A stretch of 39,358 bases of DNA. It comes from an uncultured Anaerolineaceae bacterium. Lineage in GTDB: Bacteria; Chloroflexota; Anaerolineae; Promineifilales; Promineifilaceae. The notes beneath the pieces are model-generated. The model made no database searches. It had not been told where the DNA came from and saw only the letters and a program-made list of their open reading frames with translations. Within the stretch, counting starts at the first letter, position 1. The number at the start of each line of letters is the position of its first letter. The stretch lies in NCBI GenBank assembly GCA_937967805.1, contig CALBTC010000109.1, positions 1-39,358 on the forward strand, written 5' to 3'. Below, piece after piece: positions 7,943 to 16,795 of this stretch. A program made the translations under genes and the position numbers.

Positions 7943-9313
7943 TTAGCTTTTTACAGTATCGGTTATCATCCTTGCTCTAGCGTGGATGTCTCTTGCCGCT
8001 TCATTTTCAATACCAGCGTCACCTAATTCTTTGATGAAGGCATCCTCTGCCATTCCACTAACGTCTCCAATTGTCATCTCTTTCTCGGTTAATAACTTTC
8101 CTACAGGTGAGGTAGCACCAATTCCCAGAATGCTTACAGCGGGCATTGTTAATACAATTGACAGATCGTCTGCTGCGCCTATTTCTTCCATCGCCTCTGA
8201 TTTCATAAGCACGCCTAGGCGACTGAACCGGTCTTCTGAACTGAGTTGTTGACCGCCGCCTTGTTTACCGCCCGTACTGCTGCTCGCTTCCACTGTAATC
8301 GTTGTGTGGGCAAAGGTGCAGTCGGGATTGATGACCATGATTTCCCGTGGGCCAACGGCCGCATCCTCACCAACCACAACATCAACCTTAAATGACTCAT
8401 TGGTTAATCCAGTTGGCCCACCGCTAGTCGTGATATCTTTGCCCATGACCAGAGTTAGCCCGGTTTGAAACCCTTTTCCGCTAAACGTCAACGTTTCCTG
8501 CGCACCTTGTACCAGAACATCTGGCTCTACCTGGGCCTGGATGTCGGCATCGCAGCGCCAATAAAAGTCAGCCAGGGAAGCCACCAGCCGGCGTGGTTTG
8601 CAGTTGTCGATGACCGTAGGACGGCCGTCTTCATCCAGCTCAATACAGGCCAGCACCACCCACGACGGGGCCGACGTGGGCCAATGGCAGGCCGGGTTGT
8701 GGAGGTCCGGCGGTTGGAACAACGTATTCCAGGCCGGGGGCGTTTCATCTTCAATGGATATTTGTTGGTATTCGGCCTGGTTCAGCACGCCAATTTCATA
8801 CCCGTCGCGCCAGCGGGAGAATTCGCACTGGTTATCGTCGCAGCCACAGCCGGCCGGCTGCACCCGCTGCGGCCGTACGGCCATTTCTTTGTACTTGATG
8901 GCAATGTAATACCTGGCGCCCGGATCGCGCGAAATCCACACGTCGCTGCACCAGGGGTCGGTCGCGCCACAGGGATCGGCGGCCGTGCCGGTGACCCCAT
9001 TTTGCCGCAGGTCAACCAGATGCTCGCAGGCCATAATGATCTCATCCCCCTGCGGTCCCAGAGCATACCCCGGACAAACCCGAACCTGCCACGGCTCAAC
9101 GGCCGTACCGCCGTTTTTGCTCGTTACCGGCGTCACAAGCAGCCCGCAAACCACCCCCCAGCCGTGCAGCATTCGGTTGTGCAGCCGCATCCGGTTACGA
9201 AAGTAGGTTTGCTCCTGAATCATATCATCCGGGGTGATCAACTGGCGGGCGTAGTAACGCGGCCGTTCCACCATTTGTAAACCATTGAGTGCATTTTTTG
9301 TTTTATTCATCAT
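7943..9313 (-). CDS. Appendage-like eCIS protein with IPT/TIG domain (paralog 1)
   Basis: This 456-residue protein starts with a module of about 85 residues (17-100) that also opens three nearby genes: YYARQL, an Asp-x-x-x-x-EQ-x-Y helix, RLHNRMLHGWGVVCGL and PGYALGPQGDEI. The middle part is Cys-rich (for example CGCDDNQC). Residues about 268-345 look like an IPT/TIG immunoglobulin-like fold, with NPDCTFAHTTITV at its end. The C-terminal 110 residues have a helical look. Its place after the baseplate genes and before the effectors suggests a fibre, collar or adaptor on the baseplate; this is inferred from position. An AAGGGA site precedes the ATG pair at the start, and the gap to the upstream gene is only 9 bases. 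Confidence 0.65.
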   Translation of the reverse strand: MMNKTKNALNGLQMVERPRYYARQLITPDDMIQEQTYFRNRMRLHNRMLHGWGVVCGLLVTPVTSKNGGTAVEPWQVRVCPGYALGPQGDEIIMACEHLVDLRQNGVTGTAADPCGATDPWCSDVWISRDPGARYYIAIKYKEMAVRPQRVQPAGCGCDDNQCEFSRWRDGYEIGVLNQAEYQQISIEDETPPAWNTLFQPPDLHNPACHWPTSAPSWVVLACIELDEDGRPTVIDNCKPRRLVASLADFYWRCDADIQAQVEPDVLVQGAQETLTFSGKGFQTGLTLVMGKDITTSGGPTGLTNESFKVDVVVGEDAAVGPREIMVINPDCTFAHTTITVEASSSTGGKQGGGQQLSSEDRFSRLGVLMKSEAMEEIGAADDLSIVLTMPAVSILGIGATSPVGKLLTEKEMTIGDVSGMAEDAFIKELGDAGIENEAARDIHARARMITDTVKS

Positions 9314-9322
9314 CTACTTCCC

Positions 9323-10072
9323 TTAACCTTTTCTGCCGTGACGCCGGGTCATCAACAGCTCTTCGGCCAGACCGACGATTAGCTCATACAGCAGGTCATT
9401 TGAATAAACGATTGGTCTGCGTTCCGTGTGAATGTCATCCGTATGGCAGGTGCCCTGATCGGGAATGAAAATTTCTCCCAAAGGGATGCACGGGTCTTCC
9501 GGCAGCGTGTCACAGCCCTCGTTTACCCATTGGGCCAACGATTCAAAACGGATTCCTTTAGAACCAACCAGATCAATTAAGTTACATTCGTGTGGCGGTT
9601 CGGGAACCCGGCCAGGGCGAACCATGATCTTGTACCGTTCATAAATAGTGTCTGCGGCACAGGGTCCCGTTTCCTCACAATCGCTGGCCAAAACAGGGGT
9701 TGGTTCGCTTTCACACTCATGGTAAGCCAGGCAGAGATGGACCCATTCTTCTTCGCCATCCGGCGCGTTGGGCAATCGTTCAACCGGCAGCGGTTTAGAC
9801 CGTTGCGGTACAATGATCTCGCGCCCCCATTTGTCCAGAGCCAGACCGGGCAGCACCATGACCTGATCCCGCTCCCTGCTGAGTACAATATCAAGGCCGC
9901 AAACGACGCCATAGCCCGTCACCAGTCGGTTAACCAGCCAGCGCTTTCTATTAAAGTAGCCCTGCTCCAGGTTAAAATGACGCGTGTCGAGCAGCTTCCC
10001 ATAAAAATAATGGTTGCGCACCGGTGTTTGCAATGCCCCTGGACTTCGGCCGTTATTGTCGTAGTGAGACAT
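9323..10072 (-). CDS. Appendage-like eCIS protein (paralog 2)
   Basis: This 249-residue protein carries the same N-terminal module as its neighbours: NHYFYGKLL, EQGYFNRKRWLVNRL, GYGVVCGL and PGLALDKWGREI. The rest is an acidic, Cys-containing region (CESEPTP, CEETGPC) that ends at a short basic tail (RRHGRKG). It is the shortest of the four paralogs and has little beyond the common module. A strong AAGGAGG lies 7-8 bases before the ATG, suggesting substantial expression. I can assign no function beyond membership in this eCIS-linked family. Confidence 0.6.
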   Translation of the reverse strand: MSHYDNNGRSPGALQTPVRNHYFYGKLLDTRHFNLEQGYFNRKRWLVNRLVTGYGVVCGLDIVLSRERDQVMVLPGLALDKWGREIIVPQRSKPLPVERLPNAPDGEEEWVHLCLAYHECESEPTPVLASDCEETGPCAADTIYERYKIMVRPGRVPEPPHECNLIDLVGSKGIRFESLAQWVNEGCDTLPEDPCIPLGEIFIPDQGTCHTDDIHTERRPIVYSNDLLYELIVGLAEELLMTRRHGRKG

Positions 10073-10096
10073 AGATGAACCTCCTTAATATGATGG

Positions 10097-12394
10097 TTAT
10101 TGTTGAATACGTGTGCTAAGGCCAAGCCGGCTGCGTTCACCGATACGGCCGTTTGCCACACCAGGCAGCGAATGCCGCCGGCGCAATGGTTGATCAAGAC
10201 GCAACGTTTCCGGCGGACCGGCAACAACTGTATCTATGCCGACTCTGGCCTGAAAGCCAACCCGCATGGCTGGTTTAATAAAACAAAGATGGTAAGCCGT
10301 ATGGGCTGGCTTTTCCCGCTCAATAACCTGCCGCAGCACGGCTACTCGCTCCGGTGTGCTAACCTGGCCGCGATAAACCTGCACCACAAATTGGTGGGCC
10401 ACTTCTTCAAACAAGGGGGCACCATATTCATCGTTTGTGATAATGTGGGATTGATCAAGCGTGGCGGTTGAGCCCAGCACGGCTCCTTGAGGCTGGGCCG
10501 AAGCCAGCATCGTATCAAACCCCAGCGTGGATGTTTCACCAAGCGACCAGAGATGCGTGTGTAGAACGGGTTCCAAAATGTGGGCCTGGACGTCGGCAAA
10601 GAGCTGCAACCTGCGGCGTAGGCCGGCCACCGTGCCCCGTTGGGCATAGGTAGCGAACGCCTCGGCAATCAGTTGCCGCTGGCGTTCAACAGACCACTCT
10701 TCTTTAATATCTTCTGCCAGCCAGCCGGCCAGCCAATCCAGAAATTCCGCCGGTGCTGCCCACGGATCAAATAAGGCGGCCAGATTGGCAATCTGGGATT
10801 CATGTTCCTCAAACACGCTTTCAAACAGGGAAAGCAACGGCAGCATAAACGCCCGGCTTTCTTTATTTTCGGAAAAGATGCCGGGCAGGAAGGGCAAATA
10901 GCTCTTGTGGTCAAATTGCAGCTGAATTTGGGAGAGGCGCGGGGTGGCCTGGCCATTGCCCGCAAGCATGAGCCCCAGCCAGCAGTAGGTTGCATTAGTG
11001 AGATCGTCTGATATATGTGAACATGCTTCGGCTGATTTCGGCCGTTTCACACCCTGCTCCGTTACAAAGCTGCCAAAGGTGCCGCTGGTGTTATCCGGCG
11101 GAAAGGTAGACCAGTTGGTCAACGCTTCCGGCAAAGCGTCACACGGATTTAATGCCGGCGGTAAGTTGTCCAGCCAATCAGCCAGTTCAGATGGTGAAGG
11201 ATTACAAGGTGGTTCGCCCAAAAAGAAAAAGAAGCGCAGATGGGTATGCGGCGGTAAGGCCTCGCTAAAGGCTTTGAATCCATGCCAGTTAACGGGCCGA
11301 CTGCGATAATCAAAGGGACCGGCAACGGCAAAGCCACAGGAACGATAGCCCGCTTTTTCTTGCAAGGTGAGGGGGGCCATTCCCTGGCCGGGTGAAAGCA
11401 GCAGCTCGTTGGGTTGCTTCTCGCTTGACGACCTTGTGGAGGGGCCATCGTTGATACACCAGGGCGGTTGGATGGTGTGTGATTGGTGCGTATACAAGGC
11501 GGAAATCTGCCCCTGGTAGCCAACGGCCGTTCCCACAAAGCTCAATTCTTCATCGTCCAGCGAGGGCAGGTCAAACTGCAAAACCGTCTGGCGCTCCGGC
11601 CCGTTGTCGCCAACGTAAAGCGCCTGCTCGGAGACCGCCAGCGTCAATGGGTTTTGCAAAACATCGGTAGTGAGCGTTTTTTGCCAGGTGCCGCTGAGGG
11701 TGTAAATGACAACGGCCGTTAACCCTCGGTCCAAAACCAACAGGTATTCTTCACCTGCCAGCCAGGTGATGCTGACGGCCACCGGGTCAGTCAACACGCC
11801 GCTCGCCGTGACGCTGGCGCGAAAATCGGCGTCGATTCGGCCCAGTTGATCAACTTTTTGCAGAGAGTGATCGCCGGCGTTGGCCACGTAAACATTTTGG
11901 GCGGCATCGGCGGCCAGGGACCACGGTTGGTGGAACCAGAGTTGCTCCGCGTCATTTCGGCCGTCCCAAATCTGGCGCACCTGGGACGTCTGCGGATCGA
12001 TGAGCTGCAAACGGTTGTTGCCGCTGTCGGCAATCAATAAGCCGCGTCCTGGCAGCGTTAAGATGCCACGCGGATTTTTGAACCGGCCTGGCTCACGGCC
12101 CTTACCGCCAAAACAGGGCGCCGGCCGCGGCGTTTCTGTTGGGTCACACGGATCAATGCGCCAGACCAGATGCCGTTCCGGCTCTGTGAAGTAAAGCGTG
12201 TCGTTACTCTGAACAATGCCGCCTGGTGCCTGCGGCAGGGGCAGATCAGCCACACGTTCGGGCAAAGAACCGACCAGGCGAGGCAAGGCACGCAATTGAA
12301 GCGCCCCGTCAGCCGCAATTTCCAGGTTCGTCAGGGCAAAGGTTGGCCAACTGTCGCCAATATTCAGGTAGAAATAATTTGGTTCTGGTTTCAT
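10097..12394 (-). CDS. Tail protein I-like baseplate protein fused to an NHL beta-propeller
   Basis: This protein of about 765 residues joins two parts. The N-terminal half has repeated NHL-type blades (for example FKNPRGILTLPGRGLLIADSG and FHQPWSLAADAAQNVYVANAG), a beta-propeller often used for binding. The later part matches the phage tail protein I family (P2 gpI, TIGR02242-like): YLPFLPGIFSE, LLSLFESVFEEHE, LFDPWAAPAEFLDWLAGW and the RGTVAGL turn. Tail protein I sits at the baseplate rim and connects fibres. The ATG at 12394 is preferred because GAGGGG lies about 9 bases upstream and it begins just past the stop of the preceding gene; an earlier in-frame start at 12433 would overlap that gene by 34 bases. 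Two paralogous appendage genes lie on each side, which fits a shared assembly. Confidence 0.8.
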   Translation of the reverse strand: MKPEPNYFYLNIGDSWPTFALTNLEIAADGALQLRALPRLVGSLPERVADLPLPQAPGGIVQSNDTLYFTEPERHLVWRIDPCDPTETPRPAPCFGGKGREPGRFKNPRGILTLPGRGLLIADSGNNRLQLIDPQTSQVRQIWDGRNDAEQLWFHQPWSLAADAAQNVYVANAGDHSLQKVDQLGRIDADFRASVTASGVLTDPVAVSITWLAGEEYLLVLDRGLTAVVIYTLSGTWQKTLTTDVLQNPLTLAVSEQALYVGDNGPERQTVLQFDLPSLDDEELSFVGTAVGYQGQISALYTHQSHTIQPPWCINDGPSTRSSSEKQPNELLLSPGQGMAPLTLQEKAGYRSCGFAVAGPFDYRSRPVNWHGFKAFSEALPPHTHLRFFFFLGEPPCNPSPSELADWLDNLPPALNPCDALPEALTNWSTFPPDNTSGTFGSFVTEQGVKRPKSAEACSHISDDLTNATYCWLGLMLAGNGQATPRLSQIQLQFDHKSYLPFLPGIFSENKESRAFMLPLLSLFESVFEEHESQIANLAALFDPWAAPAEFLDWLAGWLAEDIKEEWSVERQRQLIAEAFATYAQRGTVAGLRRRLQLFADVQAHILEPVLHTHLWSLGETSTLGFDTMLASAQPQGAVLGSTATLDQSHIITNDEYGAPLFEEVAHQFVVQVYRGQVSTPERVAVLRQVIEREKPAHTAYHLCFIKPAMRVGFQARVGIDTVVAGPPETLRLDQPLRRRHSLPGVANGRIGERSRLGLSTRIQQ

Positions 12395-12399
12395 ACGCT

Positions 12400-13377
12400 T
12401 TACCCCTCTACCCCCATCCATTCCACGTGCCAATGCTCTCTTAGAAAGGCAGCAATGCCCTGGTTGAAAATTTCTTCATTGTCCAAAACAACGCTTCCAT
12501 TCCAACCCATCCAAACGCGCAGTGTAAATTGGGTTGGTGTGGCTCCTTGATCAATAATTGTAAATCCTTCCAGAAACATTGGTGCCGTAAAATCACCTTC
12601 CATACCTTCGAAATGCCTGGCCCCAACAACACGAGCCGTGTAACAGGGTATCGAGGTAAACTGGGCTTCAGATGTGTCAATCTGAAGCTGCACCCCTGCT
12701 GTCCTAAAAGTTGGCCCATCACTGTCACTGCCATCTTGAAACCGCCAGGGTTCCCATTCGGTAGCGCCCACTGGCGTACGGCCGCACGCTACATAGGGCA
12801 GTCGTTCAGGCAGTACGTTGCGTCGTTGGGCAATGGACAACGTTTCCAGCCGGCAGTTTTTGACGCTGATGCGGGCCAGCACAATTTTTACTCCCTGGGC
12901 GATTTGTTCGGCGTGGGTGTCATTTTTGGGTTTGCTATTTGGATTCAGCTCAATCCAGCAAAAAACGGGCGCTTCGCGGCGGCGCACCACCCCGTGTGAA
13001 TCACAAATCCCGGCGCGTGTTTCCAGCTCTTCTAAATCTTCATCACGGGGAAATTGCACTGTCAAATCGTAAAAGCGCGGGTCACCAAATCCATCATCGG
13101 CCACCGGTGGCACCGTCGCCACATGGGGCAGCAGCAGAATGATTTCACGCCCTTCATTGTCGATGGCGTAGCCGGGCTCGATGGTAATTTCTCGATCACC
13201 GCGTTCGCCATGCACAACAAAGCCGCTGCCGATGCCAAACGTGTGCAGGCTGCGATTGTGCAGCCAGCGCATCTGGCGATTAAAACCGTCTAATGTTTGC
13301 AAATCTTCGGCAAACAAACGCTGGCCATTAAAAAAATCGAGCCGTTCAATATGGGGTATAGAAGAAGTAAAGTTCAT
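12400..13377 (-). CDS. Appendage-like eCIS protein (paralog 3)
   Basis: This 325-residue protein opens with the common module: LDFFNGQRLFAEDLQ, RQMRWLHNRSLHTFGIGSG and PGYAIDNEGREI. Its C-terminal half resembles that of the next gene upstream (13414-14427): both have a pattern of hydrophobic residues, Asp-Thr-Ser, a Phe and Pro-Cys-Tyr (VQLQIDTSEAQF then IPCYTARV here). That second domain may be the exposed, ligand-facing part, which is an inference from its being a separate beta-rich block. GAGG precedes the ATG by about 7 bases. The stop lies 5 bases before the start of the tail-I/NHL gene. Confidence 0.62.
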   Translation of the reverse strand: MNFTSSIPHIERLDFFNGQRLFAEDLQTLDGFNRQMRWLHNRSLHTFGIGSGFVVHGERGDREITIEPGYAIDNEGREIILLLPHVATVPPVADDGFGDPRFYDLTVQFPRDEDLEELETRAGICDSHGVVRRREAPVFCWIELNPNSKPKNDTHAEQIAQGVKIVLARISVKNCRLETLSIAQRRNVLPERLPYVACGRTPVGATEWEPWRFQDGSDSDGPTFRTAGVQLQIDTSEAQFTSIPCYTARVVGARHFEGMEGDFTAPMFLEGFTIIDQGATPTQFTLRVWMGWNGSVVLDNEEIFNQGIAAFLREHWHVEWMGVEG

Positions 13378-13413
13378 AAAATCCTCGCTTCTGCCAAAAT
13401 TTGCAGGTGGTTT

Positions 13414-14427
13414 TTATTCTTTTGAAGTTTCAATCACCTTGGGTTCGACTGTGGAATGTCCATTAATCTGTTGGGATTCAATGGCCAACCAGCAAATGGT
13501 CACTTCATAGGTATTCGCAGCCGTTGGGTCAAATTCTGAAATCTGGTTATCGTTAAAACTTGATTGAAAAATGGGTGCAAAAACACGGCAGGTAAATCCA
13601 TTTGGACGCTCGTTTATTAGATGGAGAAAAGGAGCAAATGGAATTGCTTCTGGAAAAGGCTTACTAAATATTTCAATGAATTGGGCTAGACGGCCGTTTA
13701 ACCAAACAAAGTAACAAGGCGTCTGTTGAAATCCGGCGTCGCTGGTGTCGATATCAACCTCAGTGCCAATCGTGAACTGAGTTGAATCCGACCCGGAACC
13801 GATCTTAATTATCCATGGTCTCCAGGCGGTCAGGCCGGGCACGGTTTGCCCTGAAGCCATTTTAGGCCGGGCCTGAGGGTGGAGCCGGCTGGTGGCATAC
13901 CGGGTGACAACAAGCTCGTTATTCAGGTCTAAAGATGCCAGCAGCAGGGGAACTTCTACGCCATAGCTCGCCTCGTTTTCCGGTTGCCATTGCAGGCGTG
14001 GGACGGGAACGGCCGTGCTGTTGGGTGATACCTTGCAGAGCGTTTCATTCTCGCCGGCCCCCGATTCTTGATAGCTGGCCAGCAAAACCCAACGGCTGGC
14101 TGCTTCTGTTTTGAGCCTGTCTCTGGCAAAGGCTACCGCTCGCGGCAGTATCAACTCCCGGCCAAAACAATCATAAGCCATCCCCGGCTGAACCGTCAGC
14201 GTCTGATTCTCTTGCCAGATGTTTTCAGCGATATCATCGGCGCTTTCCGGGGACAGGGAGAAATCATAGCCACCCGTCACGCCCCAGGTATGGTGTACGG
14301 CCGTGTTGTGCATCCAGCGCCGGGCCGCCTCCATCCGCTGCTGATCGCGAAAATCCTGGCTGGCCAAAAGCTGCCCCTGGCGGTAAACAAACCGATTAAA
14401 ATCTAATCCGGCAAACGGCTGCTTCAT
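13414..14427 (-). CDS. Appendage-like eCIS protein (paralog 4)
   Basis: This protein of 337 residues carries the most divergent copy of the module: FVYRQGQLLASQDF, RRWMHNTAVHHTWGVTGGY and PGMAYDCFGREL. The C-terminal half has VDIDTSDAGFQQTPCYF, matching the equivalent segment of paralog 3, so these two genes probably arose by duplication of the whole gene. The ATG at 14427 is favoured by GGAG about 6 bases before it; a TTG four codons earlier is the alternative. It is the first of the four after the two baseplate-J genes and is separated from them by a 124-base gap containing a palindromic repeat. Confidence 0.62.
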   Translation of the reverse strand: MKQPFAGLDFNRFVYRQGQLLASQDFRDQQRMEAARRWMHNTAVHHTWGVTGGYDFSLSPESADDIAENIWQENQTLTVQPGMAYDCFGRELILPRAVAFARDRLKTEAASRWVLLASYQESGAGENETLCKVSPNSTAVPVPRLQWQPENEASYGVEVPLLLASLDLNNELVVTRYATSRLHPQARPKMASGQTVPGLTAWRPWIIKIGSGSDSTQFTIGTEVDIDTSDAGFQQTPCYFVWLNGRLAQFIEIFSKPFPEAIPFAPFLHLINERPNGFTCRVFAPIFQSSFNDNQISEFDPTAANTYEVTICWLAIESQQINGHSTVEPKVIETSKE

Positions 14428-14442
14428 CCTAAACTCCAATCT

Positions 14443-14545
14443 AAATGGGACGCTGATTACCCTGATCTTCCTGATCAGGGTAATCAGGTAAATCAGCGTC
14501 CTATTTAATTCGTTGCAGTGCGCTTATGCGCATGTCGTCCCATGA
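14443..14545. repeat. Palindromic repeat, family A, with short GCGC-TTAT-GCGC hairpin
   Basis: GGGACGCTGATT (14447-14458) is mirrored by AATCAGCGTCCT (14491-14502), with internal CCTGAT/ATCAGG units between. The same palindrome occurs at 34481-34536 and 35747-35808. A small hairpin GCGC-TTAT-GCGC followed by ATGTCGTC (about 14520-14538) follows; a variant of it (GAGC-TTAT-GCTC, ATGTCGTC) is found at about 25019-25037 next to a decayed family A copy. The element fills the gap between the baseplate-J genes and paralog 4. Confidence 0.85.
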
Positions 14546-14551
14546 TCATTT

Positions 14552-16795
14552 TCATTCAACGATGATTTGGTGCGGACCGGAGACGACGAGGCCGCACGGG
14601 CCCAGGCACAGGTTGCCGCAGGCGGGTTCGCCTCCATCGGCAACAAGTTCCAGACTGATAACATTTTCTACCCCGGCCACGCCGTCAATTACCTGCATCA
14701 CCTCAGAACGATACACATCGCGGCCAAAGGGCCAGCCCGTTTTGTCTGGACCACCGTGAAGCGGGCTGAAAAAATCGTCCAGCGCCTGCACGACTGCCGC
14801 CTGAACCCGCGCCTGGCTGGCCTGGGTTTGGCGCTGAACCCGCGCCTGCACCGTTACCTGGGTGTAGGTGGGACCCACCACCATCAGGCGGCTGCCAATA
14901 ATGCGCCGGCGGTTGAGGTATTGCTGGACAGCGCGGCGCAGGCCGGCGCTGGGCTGCGGCTGAGCCGCTTTGCTTTTGGGCAGCAAGACCACCGTGGTTG
15001 TGCCGGGGGCTTGCAGGCAGGGATAGCGGGGGTCCAAATTGGCTTTGACGGCCGCCCGGGCCAGGCAGGTTCCCGGCGTATTCAGGGCCAGATGTTCGAT
15101 ATCGGCCAGGGTGATGGCTCGCGTGATCCGGTTCACTTCGGCCAGTGCGCGGCCTTCGGCGTGAGCAATCGTTTCTGCATTTTCACCCCCGGCTGCAGGG
15201 AATGTATTGGCGATTTTCACCTGGCTGCCGGTGACACCCAGGGCTTTATTATGGGCTGATGGCGAGAGCTGCCACGGCTGGCCTGGTTTCACGTTGCCCT
15301 GTGCCGCACGGGTGTGGCGATCGGCAGCAAAAATGAGGGCACCTTTGGGAACCGGCAGGCCTTTTTCGCCATCGCCAAAGGTGACCGTGCCGGACATGGT
15401 GTTGAGGAGAAAGTGACGGCCGTTTCTCAACGAGTTGTCAAAATCTGGCCGCTGCGCCCAACTGTGCCACTGGTCACCTTCCAGCGTATAGATAGCCACG
15501 CTTAAAGCCTGCACCGGGGCGGAATCAAGCGTCACCGTCTGCCCCGGTTCACCCAGGCCAACCCCTTGATATGCCAGCTCAACGCCCAGTTCTCCCTTTT
15601 TGCCGTTGGCGGGAGCCTGCCAATGGGTGATGAAAAATGCGGGTGCATCTGCTTCCGCCGGCAGAAAATCCAACGAATCAATTTCTCCCGTTTCGTTGAA
15701 GTGGATACGGAACTTATTGTCAGTGCCGGGTGCCGGGTCTGATCCTGGGGGAGAAACGGCCGCACCTTGAGCCACAATAAAATGGGTGGAAGCGGGAACC
15801 GCCTGCTCCACCGGCACGGCATTGACCAGAATCGTTTGCAGCGTGGGCGGGGCGTCATACTCCCCGGCCGTCTGGCGGCAGCGCAAATAGTAAAGGGATG
15901 GGGCCGACGGAGACGGTTTGGTGGCCGTCATCTCTGCCGGCAGGGTCAAACGGACAAAGCCGCTTAAAGTGCAGGCTCGGGTGGCGTCCTCAATTTCGGT
16001 TTCGGCGGTTAACGGCTGCCAGACTAGCTTGCCGGTCGATGGATATTTGTGGGCAAACTCCCACACCGTCTGGGCTGAATGGTGGGGCCAGGCGGCAGGT
16101 GGGATGGGAACGGCCGTATCACCCACACTTTCTGGCTGACATGGATTTGGCTGTGCCTGGCAGCTCTTTTGCCGCGCCAGCCATTCATCCTGCAGCCGTT
16201 GCCGTACATCATGCTCTGGCTGGCAATCAGCAAACTGCAAATAAAGCGAAACCTGTTCATTCGGCGGCAGCGGCTTAGAAAAGCCGATGTAAAAGGTCGG
16301 GTTGGGGTCGGTAGCGTCACCAAAAATGGCCAGCGGCTCCTGGTTTTGCCAGAACGTAGTCAGATTGTGCCAGCCTGCCTGGTCCCGCCGCCAGAGGGCT
16401 GTGATGCTGCTGGAAACGGCCGTCATCTCAACCCGCGTGCGGAAGCGAGTGACCGTTTCTAGATGATGCCCCGTTTCAATCTCGGTTGAAGCGGGAAGGG
16501 ACAAAGGCGCCGCGTTCTCCGGCAGGGTGACATGGACAACCGTTTGCGCTGCCTGGGGCGGACGGGGGGTGATGCCCAACAAGGCCAGGAATTTGCGCCG
16601 GTGTGCCACGGGAATGCGGTTCAGGGCATACACATCCATTTCGGCGATCCAGGCCAGCAGTTCAATGATGGAGATACCCGGATCATGAATGTTGAAGTCG
16701 GTCCATTCCGGCGCGTAACGCGGGATGATATTGCGGCCTTCCTCGGCCAGATCAGACCAGGTGCGGTCGTCCAGGTTGGGTGTTGGCAGCATCAT
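14552..16795 (-). CDS. Baseplate assembly protein J-like (second, Afp12-like)
   Basis: This 747-residue protein is a baseplate wedge component of the contractile tail. The N-terminus (LPTPNLDDRTWSDLAEEG, YAPEWTDFNIHDPGISIIEL) is typical of the long baseplate-J proteins of eCIS loci. The central region includes a segment around residues 455-480 with GTVTFGDGEKGLPVPKG, the beta-structure found in gpJ-like proteins, and the C-terminal third has LADIEHLALNTPG and HGGPDKTGWPFGRDVY. The start overlaps the stop of the larger J-like gene by 4 bases (ATGA), so they are translationally coupled. AGAGG lies shortly upstream. Confidence 0.9.
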   Translation of the reverse strand: MMLPTPNLDDRTWSDLAEEGRNIIPRYAPEWTDFNIHDPGISIIELLAWIAEMDVYALNRIPVAHRRKFLALLGITPRPPQAAQTVVHVTLPENAAPLSLPASTEIETGHHLETVTRFRTRVEMTAVSSSITALWRRDQAGWHNLTTFWQNQEPLAIFGDATDPNPTFYIGFSKPLPPNEQVSLYLQFADCQPEHDVRQRLQDEWLARQKSCQAQPNPCQPESVGDTAVPIPPAAWPHHSAQTVWEFAHKYPSTGKLVWQPLTAETEIEDATRACTLSGFVRLTLPAEMTATKPSPSAPSLYYLRCRQTAGEYDAPPTLQTILVNAVPVEQAVPASTHFIVAQGAAVSPPGSDPAPGTDNKFRIHFNETGEIDSLDFLPAEADAPAFFITHWQAPANGKKGELGVELAYQGVGLGEPGQTVTLDSAPVQALSVAIYTLEGDQWHSWAQRPDFDNSLRNGRHFLLNTMSGTVTFGDGEKGLPVPKGALIFAADRHTRAAQGNVKPGQPWQLSPSAHNKALGVTGSQVKIANTFPAAGGENAETIAHAEGRALAEVNRITRAITLADIEHLALNTPGTCLARAAVKANLDPRYPCLQAPGTTTVVLLPKSKAAQPQPSAGLRRAVQQYLNRRRIIGSRLMVVGPTYTQVTVQARVQRQTQASQARVQAAVVQALDDFFSPLHGGPDKTGWPFGRDVYRSEVMQVIDGVAGVENVISLELVADGGEPACGNLCLGPCGLVVSGPHQIIVE

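Noticed and set aside
8465..9280. 271-codon plus-strand frame
   Set aside because: It is antisense to the appendage paralog 1 gene, whose protein has clear homology to its neighbours.
14443..14510. CRISPR-like repeat at family A sites
   Set aside because: Copies are single, far apart and self-complementary over their full length; there are no spacers. No CRISPR array is present in the window.
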